Assembly (NCBI GenBank): GCA_025201375.1
Contig: JAIWZP010000017.1
Location: forward strand, 124,001 to 188,000
Source of the DNA: Gongronella butleri
Lineage: Eukaryota; Mucoromycota; Mucoromycetes; Mucorales; Cunninghamellaceae
Length of the DNA stretch: 64,000 bases
Direction: 5' to 3'
The position numbers and the translations under genes are program-made. Under the pieces are notes generated by a model. It worked only from the letters and a program-made list of their open reading frames with translations, did no database searches and had not been told where the DNA came from. Positions 57,116 to 64,000 of this stretch are shown here, piece after piece (the stretch's first letter is position 1; the number at the start of each line of letters is the position of its first letter).

Positions 57116-58559
57116 AAAAGAAAAAAAGCCAAAAAAAAAAAAATCCCAACCCTCAATGGGCACTTTTTGGCATCTGGTGTCCTCTCTCTCTGTTCTCGTC
57201 CCCACACCTTCTTTTGCCGCCCAACGACACCGCTATCACCCTATTTTCCCTGGTTTTTTTTTATCATTCATGATCATCTTTTTCCTTCTTTGCTGGATTC
57301 CATTGGAGGGATCCATCTTGTCGTCCCCATGAACGATCGCAATGGGCTTGCTTGTGCATCCCTGTTTGTCCACTTCGCTTTTTTTTCTTTTTTTACCACG
57401 CCAAATTTACCCATCCCCTGCGCACACCGCACTCACATTATCTTTTCTGGCCAACCCCGTTGCCCTGACCACCCTCATCCTTGGTTCCACGCAGCCACAT
57501 CCAAAACGTGATTGGCCACGGTCTCAATTAGAGTTGCTTCTCCCCCACCACTGTAGTTTTTTTCTTTTTTTTTTTTTTTCCTTTGTCGCTCATGTATCCC
57601 CTCTAGCAAGAAAAAAAAAAGAACCCCATTGCCTCTTGTTGTATCATCTCTTTCTCTCTTTTTTTTTCTCTTTGCTTTCTCATTTTTATTATAATAAATT
57701 TAGTCGTTAATCCCCCTAGGCACGGAAATGTCAAAAAAATACGCGCAAACGCGGCGATCGCGATCGATTTTGCATGATCCTGCATACATCTATGTTGTTT
57801 TTGTTCTTTTCGCCCACAAATGGATCCTTCCCCCCTTTATTTTTTTTAGGTCAATCCCGGCACGTCCCAATTGGATCCATGGGGTTTACCTTTGCGCTTC
57901 TTGATCCATTGCGTCACAGCGCTCTTGTATGACGCGGGCCATTTTTTTCCGCCTTGTCGCTTACTTGCCCACCACCCCCTCCCTCCCCCCCCCACGCGCG
58001 TCTCGGTGGGCCCTGGCTCGTGCCAAAAAAAAATCCACAAGCACGGTGTGGCCCATTCATTTCCGCTCGTACCAAGACCAGGCGAGACTGGGCAATTGAG
58101 AACGTGCTCGTCGCGTCTCCATTGCCAAGGTACCAGACCTCATTTAACCCCTTTCTGTTTCCCTCCTCACTTTAAAACTTGGCACCATTGGATCATTCCC
58201 ATCCTCGCTCGGGCCTGGCCAGATCAAACAAGGTGTGCGTGGCTCCAGCCACTCGCCCAAAAAATAAAAAAAAAACATTGAAATGGATGAGCGATACTTT
58301 GTTTTAAAGTTTAGCTTTCTTCATCGTTGCGCGCACGTGGCCGAAAAAGGCAAGTGCCTTGATAGCACAAACTCACTGGCGTGTGGCACGCACGCGGCTT
58401 CACACTTTATCGTGGCTAAAGCTGTGCCGAAACCAGTGAGGTGGTTTTTTTCCTTTTTTTTTTTTTTTGCCTCGATATTTGGCACGGGCCTTGCTTGGTG
58501 CACCCAGCGATGATATCATAGTCCACCCAACGCGCTGCGGCGCGCAGCGGCGCATATGG
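57116..58559. other. Intergenic downstream of the Galpha gene
   Basis: These 1.4 kb hold the Galpha poly(A) signal (57692-57697), a short GCGATCGCGATCGA stretch at 57754 and T-rich tracts. No gene is supported. Confidence 0.45.
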
Positions 58560-59830
58560 AACGCGTTGTGTGGCGCCGTTTGCCTTGAAGGCTAATTTTT
58601 CTGTTTTGACACTTCTAATTGACCATTCTCGCTGGAGATGCCACTTGACGATAGGTGATACAGCAGGTTGTTTTTGGCACGAGCACGCGCGAGAATCCAT
58701 CCTGTATCAGCACGACGCGCTGAATCGCGTCGAATCGCGTCCTAGCATTCCATTGAAGCCTTTTACCATCTTGACGCGTGTTTGCCCTTCTTCAGCTTAC
58801 ACACGCCAACAACCACGCGCTGTAAACAATTGCTTCTTCGTTTAGCTACGCGCTGTGCAATAAAAATGGAGATGCATTAAGAGATTGTCAAGAATGTGGT
58901 GATTGAATTTGGTCATTGTTTATGAATCCACTGCCGACCAGGGCATTAATCTTTACAAAAATGCGCCAAGATATCATATGTACCTTGTTCAAATGAGCCC
59001 GCACTCGCGGCAATGCGGTCATCGAGTAGTGCACAGGGGCACCTTTAAATAATGGCGGATTTTCCAAGGGATAGAGCATGACATAGGCTGTCATGAAATT
59101 TCACCCCATCTTAGGTCGTCAGATCACCACGCCATTTGCACTATCGTGTGAAGGCTCAACATTTACCGACAAAAATACAATAAAAAACGGAGGTGCATTG
59201 GCGGGATCGTGCGTAAATTACGCTTGGGGCATTATTTTCGACACAAAGCCATCTCAACGAAAAGTGCTTGTATCTTGGAAAAACACACACTATCACAAAG
59301 AGAACGGCCAACTGCGTATGTGGGTATCGGTGATCAGTGAAAAAAGTGATGTTTTGGCATTTTTGACGCGCTTTTAAAATTCATAATGATTTTCGACGCG
59401 TGGTAAACCGCATCAGACGCTGAGTGACACGCGTATGTTCCTTTTCAAATCCATGCACTTGGCATCTCTCTTGCAAATGAACGCGTCAGCGCGACTCTTT
59501 GGACGAGTTTTCCCATGTAATTCGCGCTTGAAATTAAATCTTAAATCGCCCGTTGCTCGACAACGGCCAGATGGACCGGGTTTGTTTCATTGTTTTGTGG
59601 GTTTCTCCGTGTGATATATTCTTTGTGCAAGTTTGGCCCAATTATGGGAACCCAAATTTTCATTTTGTTTTGGGAGCTTGTCGTGGCTCAATTTGATTTG
59701 CGTTTTGACGCGCTAATGACTTTTGTAACAGCTGCAAGTTGCATCGCATGCCGTTTGTTGTCCTCTCTTACACGTTTGTGTGGGTTTCGGGGTCCAACAT
59801 TGCATGGTTAGCGAGCTCATATTGATTTAT
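58560..59830 (+). repeat. Dispersed non-coding repeat, R module, copy 5
   Basis: This matches the other R copies in order: GCTGTGCAATAAAAATGGAGAT (58852), GCGGATTTTCCAAGGGATAG (59054), CGACACAAAGCCATCTCAAC (59238), GCGTGGTAAACCGCATCAGA (59399), GAAATTAAATCTTAAATC (59531) and TTTGTGCAAGTTTGGCCC (59622). No surviving frame. Confidence 0.75.
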
Positions 59831-60224
59831 CGTTAAATCAAGGAATTGTAATACTTTTTCTGACGAGTTTATCCCAATAGTCCCAAATTTAAACTAGCGG
59901 ATGGTGGACCCAAAGCCTTGATTCTTACTAGGTTTGAAAGTGATCGGATCATACAGCAGCCAATCATCTTTAAAATACAGATTGCGTTTTAGCCGTTTTA
60001 TATTTCCACGCGAAATATCTTGAAGTGACGTACACAAAATGTGTTGAAGATGAACTGGATGTCTATTAGTCGTGTGCCGCGCAATAAAAAAATGAAGATT
60101 GGAAAGGCAGCTGCCTAGAAAATTGCGATTGGATCTTTTTACATGCGATCGTGTCTTCTTTTTGCCCAAACCGGACACTTGATTGCTGATTTGTGTCATC
60201 TTTCATGTGATGGGAATGGGTATT

Positions 60225-60660
60225 CAATACATGAAGCACCCCGCTACACTGCACAAAAAACATACTCATTTACCTTTTAAACACCAGAGTATATTTTTCA
60301 GACTTTGCCGGTCTGCTATGCCTCCAAAATTTTTTTACAGCCTACTTGCCCGCCAATGAAACCTGCGTCACGACGCAACCTGTAGCCCGTGCTCATGACG
60401 GAGGCGCCCGATTTTTTTTGAACTCGCAAATTCCAAAAACGCCAATTTTATCCTATTTTGAATTTATCTTACCACCTGCATGGTCGATCCCGCTCAAAAA
60501 TGGTTGGTATCGCGTTCAGCGTAATATTTGCAGCAAAAAAAAAAAAAAAAAAGCTTAAAATATTAAAGCGCTACGTGTGATACGACCACTTTTTGAAAAT
60601 TTCAGGGGTCACACATTTAAATCCCAAAAACGGGCAATTTCGAGCTCCATGAGCCGATCG
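60225..60660 (+). repeat. Dispersed non-coding repeat, L module start (truncated)
   Basis: CACTGCACAAAAAACATACT (60246) and CCTCCAAAATTTTTTTACAG (60321), then GCCCGCCAATGAAA (60347), match the L starts at about 14.16 and 38.89 kb. The copy ends at the Rap-GAP gene's stop. The 395 bp between the R module and this L start hold no gene. Confidence 0.75.
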
Positions 60661-60671
60661 TACTGTTTTTT

Positions 60672-62201
60672 TTATTTCATTTGAACGCGTTCTGGCGCGT
60701 GGTGTGCATTGCATGGAGGTGTATTTGCGCGATGTGCTTGTGCTGCGGAGCGCAATTCATGTTTTCGTCGTATGACGGAGGACATGAGCAGCTGTGCACG
60801 TGTGCGGAGGCTGGAAGCGGGCGTGTCTGTGGTGAATGAGGCGTTTGACGAGTTGCTGGTGTTCTGGATGGGCGACGGTGGCGGTGCGTGTGCTGTTGCT
60901 GGCGATACGGGGGCCGAGATGGGCGATGGGATAAGGATGGGCGACGGGGATGGTGTGGCCAGGGTTACATGGCCTGTTGTCGTGGTGGTGGTGGATGATG
61001 AGCACGAGGAACATGTTGGTGGAAGCGGCGGGAGCCAATCGTCGTCCAAGGAGATGGTGGAGGTACGCGTTACTTTGTTGGTCGCGGCTAATGGGCCAAT
61101 TGGCGGTGTGGGTGTGGCGCATGCCGTTGACAATGCACCGAGCAAGGGCAGGGACATGGTGGTGGGTGCCGACGACGATGAGATGAGCAGCGATGCCGTT
61201 GTTGTCACGGTGGATACGGATAATGTGGATAATTCGTCGCTGTCATTGTCATCGTCTTGCACGGGCGGCGCCATTTTGACCTCTTGGTTGGTAGACGCAG
61301 TGGCTGTGGAGTGCCTGCGGCCGAGTTTTTTCCAATCGCGTCGTTTGTGGTTTTGCGACGATGAATGGTGCGTTTTGAGCGCTTGTGCGGGTGCATTGCA
61401 GGATGTAGATGATAGTGATGGCGGGTGCTCCGGGTGTGGCGCGAGTGCTGAGGACAGCGATGCCCAAAGTGAGTCGTTGGTGGGCGCCGACCGAGCGAGC
61501 AATGACGTGGACAGCGATGATGTGGCGTGGATAGGCCTTGGAAGAACCGCGGACGATGCACTCGAGGAAGTGGACGAGGACAATGGCAAATGGTGGAGGT
61601 GGTGGTGATTGTGGTGGTGATTGTGTGTGCACGCCGGTGTATGGGCATGGGCACGACCCGTCGGACCCGCCGATTTGGGCCGTGGCGGCTTGACTGCCTG
61701 CAATTTCTGCCCATGATGGCTGAGCCACGATGGCAAAGACAGCTCGCCGCTGCTCATCTTGGATCGCAGCAAGAACGATGACCGCACCGACGACGATGAA
61801 GACGAAGACGAAGACGACGATGTCCCTGAAGAATTTCCACTGGCCCCGTGACCCTGTTGATTTGATGCTGTCGATTTCCACCCCGTGTCGATCATCTGCC
61901 GCAGCATGCTTCCCCGCGCCTTGGCATTCGGCACTGCAAACTTGTCTGACTTTAGCGCGCTCAATTCCGCGCTAATCACTACGTAACAAAAAAAAAAGGG
62001 GGGTCAGATTTGTCTCCAAAACAAACAAAAAACAAAAAAAAAAAAAAAAAAAAAAGAGGCAGAATTACGCTTCAAAAGCAAGAATTCGCGCAATTCTCGC
62101 GGATTCACAAACACGGGCGGGCTTGGGATCGTGGGGCCAAACGACGCAACAGTCTGCTGCTGCACGACCTCGACTCTGGATGGCAAATGGAATGAGTGAA
62201 C

Positions 62202-62245
<44 letters not shown>

Positions 62246-64000
62246 TCCATGCTGGGCGCCCCTGGCTGGTTTCCGGGTGGACGACGATAAAGACGTGGAC
62301 GAATTGCGACCGTATAGCTGTTGGGTCAAAGAGGCCGCGCTGATCGGTGTCCATGAACACGATGCAGACAATGTCGTTGCCAATGTACCGCTTGCGATGG
62401 ATCTGTTGGCTGTCCTGCGGCTGGAATGGCATTAATGGCCCCACATGGAACATGATTTGATGCTCCTTCCACTGCGTTGCGTATGAATGCGTGCCAGACT
62501 CGCCGCTCTTGGTGTCGAGTCCCGCGGCATACTGCTTGTACCCATGCAATTCCACCTTGTGACCCAGGATCTCCAAAAACGTCTCCATATCGCGCGTCAG
62601 GCCCGTGTTTCCGAACCACTGCTCCTCGGCGCGCTGGTCGTCGCGCACAGACAAGATACCAAATTTGTACGTCTTGGGTGTCTGATGGGCAAAAAAAAAA
62701 AAAAAAAAGAATAAATCCGACGGTTTTCATCTTTTTTTTTTTTTTAAAAAAATCTTACTACCATCTCGTCATAGCGGATGAGTTCTTTTTCGAGACCGGC
62801 CATGATGGTTGCCTCTGCGGTTAAGGTTTTGCACTGGCGCAGGTCGAGTTGCGTGTACACGGCGTGAATGGCGGCGTACAACAAGCGATAGTGGTGGCAG
62901 CAGAGCAGCGACGACGAGGATGATGACGTAGCATGATGCTGATGATGGTTGACGCCATGCTGGTTGGTGGTCCAGGGCTGGTTGGGCAGCAATGCCGCCG
63001 AGAAGCTGCGCAATGGCTGGCGTTTTTTGTTGTGCAGCGACGGATGGCGCGAATTGGACTTTTTGTCGGTCGTTGTTGCCGTTTCTGCATTTGTGGGGGC
63101 GTCGATTTGGTCCTGAAGATCCTGCAACATGCGTCTCAGGTGGTGGTGGCCGTCATTGGCTGATTTTTTACGGTTTTCGTCGTCATTTGCGGAATTGGCC
63201 CTCTTGTTGGTGTCGTAGAGGCGGTGCAAGGTATCCTGAATGGTGGCGAGCGGCAGCAGGTAGCGCGTGGTCTCATTGGCGTGGCGGATGATCAGCCGAA
63301 ATTGCGGTTGGTGGTCAGGGCCGTCCTCCTTGACGACCGAGATCAGACACATGGCATTTTCGTCCTTTGACAGGTTAGTGGGTGACGATGGGGATGGTGA
63401 CGGCAATGACGATGACGATGATGGATGCGGCGGCGGTGGCACCAAGGGGCTAATGACGGTCAGGTACGGATGGCCGACGAATGTCTGGCGGAACCACGTC
63501 GTCTGTTGATTCCATCCGTCGGGCCAGCTAGCCGCATATTCTTGCGCATTCAACCGTGGGATCACTCTCCCAATTTCCTTTTTGTACGACTTTTCCAGCG
63601 ACGCCGTCAGCCACGACGGCGATTGTAGCCACGGCTGACACATGTCACAGAGAGCCTGGATGTCCTGCACCTAAATCACATTTTTTTTTTAGTGCCTTTC
63701 CCTTGGGTCGCCTGCTTGCATGTCCCCTCCCCTCTCCATCTGCATCGTGCAGCTCGCCTCGTTTTTTGCATCGAATGTCACGAGAAATGAGCACAATCTC
63801 TGTCTCTTTTTTTTTTAAAAATAAAATAAAAATAAAATACGTTACCTTGGCTGCCGATGACACATTAGCGTGCTCCAATTGCTCTAGTTTGGTGAGCAGG
63901 GCGTACTTTGTGGCCGCAGGCGCATCCATGGCATTCAGCAGGATGCGCGTGCTATCAATGGTGATCGACAGATCGCCATCCTCCTTGGACACGCCCGAAG
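60672..64000 (-). CDS. Rap-GAP domain protein (5' end beyond window)
   Basis: A GTPase-activating protein for Rap/Rsr1-like small GTPases. The exons are 64000-63846 (partial), 63670-62759, 62681-62245, 62175-62069 and 61978-60672; about 971 residues are visible. The catalytic domain spans exons 3-5 (visible residues about 356-567): TYKFGILSVRDDQRAEEQWF, ILGHKVELHGYKQYAAGLDT, HEIM-type QIMFHVGPLMPF, and KRYIGNDIVCIVF with the Asn thumb residue. Then SFGPTIPSPPVFVNPRELRE and LISAELSALKSDKF follow. The region before it (YLTVISPLV...LIIRHANETTRYLLPL) may be a beta-rich dimerisation part. The last about 400 residues are Ser/Thr/Pro-rich low complexity. The donor after exon 2 is a GTAGTA tandem, ambiguous by one codon. 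The intron after exon 3 starts GTAA and runs into a 38-A tract. Confidence 0.9.

Noticed and set aside
60709..61608. 299-aa open frame on the plus strand, Asp/Val/Gly-rich
   Set aside because: It is the antisense of the Ser/Thr-rich tail of the Rap-GAP gene, whose exon is supported by splice phase and domain continuity.

Overview
This is nuclear DNA of a filamentous, probably early-diverging fungus; Mucoromycota is my best guess, on gene content only. The gene set includes a GRAM-PH sterol glucosyltransferase (Atg26), verprolin, Pom33, a fungal-type Galpha, a YANK kinase and a VARP-like VPS9/ankyrin/SNX-BAR protein. Most genes are cut by short GT-AG introns. These introns are crowded with A and T homopolymers, often right behind the donor (GTAAAA...) or right before the acceptor (...TTTTAG). 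I rebuilt the spliced reading frames by hand. For every complete gene the exon lengths sum to a multiple of three and the phases agree.

Layout. 1-12.7 kb is dense: AP-3 delta (minus, runs off the left edge), ATG26 (plus, 17 exons), RRP4 (minus), VRP1/verprolin (minus) and POM33/TMEM33 (minus). 12.7-17.6 kb is a gene-free repeat island. 17.6-26.8 kb holds a cNMP-binding/F-box/LRR protein (minus), a TLC-domain membrane protein (minus), a SUN-domain protein (minus) and a 97-aa orphan (plus). 26.8-30.6 kb is a second repeat island. 30.6-37.9 kb holds a PAS-kinase-like kinase without a PAS domain, RPL5 with a candidate intronic box C/D snoRNA, a dispersed 5S rRNA-like gene, and two related intronless zinc-finger genes, all on minus. 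37.9-42.5 kb is a third repeat island carrying a solo LTR. 42.5-57.1 kb holds an orphan coiled-coil gene (plus), a three-repeat Myb factor (plus), a YANK/STK32 kinase (minus), VRL1 (plus) and a Galpha subunit (plus). 57.1-60.7 kb is a fourth repeat island. 60.7-64 kb is a Rap-GAP gene (minus) that runs off the right edge.

Themes. Several genes act in endosome/vacuole traffic (AP-3 delta, VRL1, ATG26) and several in signalling (Galpha, Rap-GAP, two kinases, cNMP-binding protein). I see no operon-like logic; this is an ordinary mixed fungal neighbourhood. The noncoding DNA is the most unusual part. Parts of one unclassified, non-coding repeat about 3.3 kb long recur in five places, all in the same orientation. 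One copy is split by a 446-bp solo LTR with intact TG...CA ends and a 5-bp target duplication.

Limits. There was no database search or RNA evidence. Starts, short exons and repeat boundaries are read by eye. Family names rest on recognised motifs.
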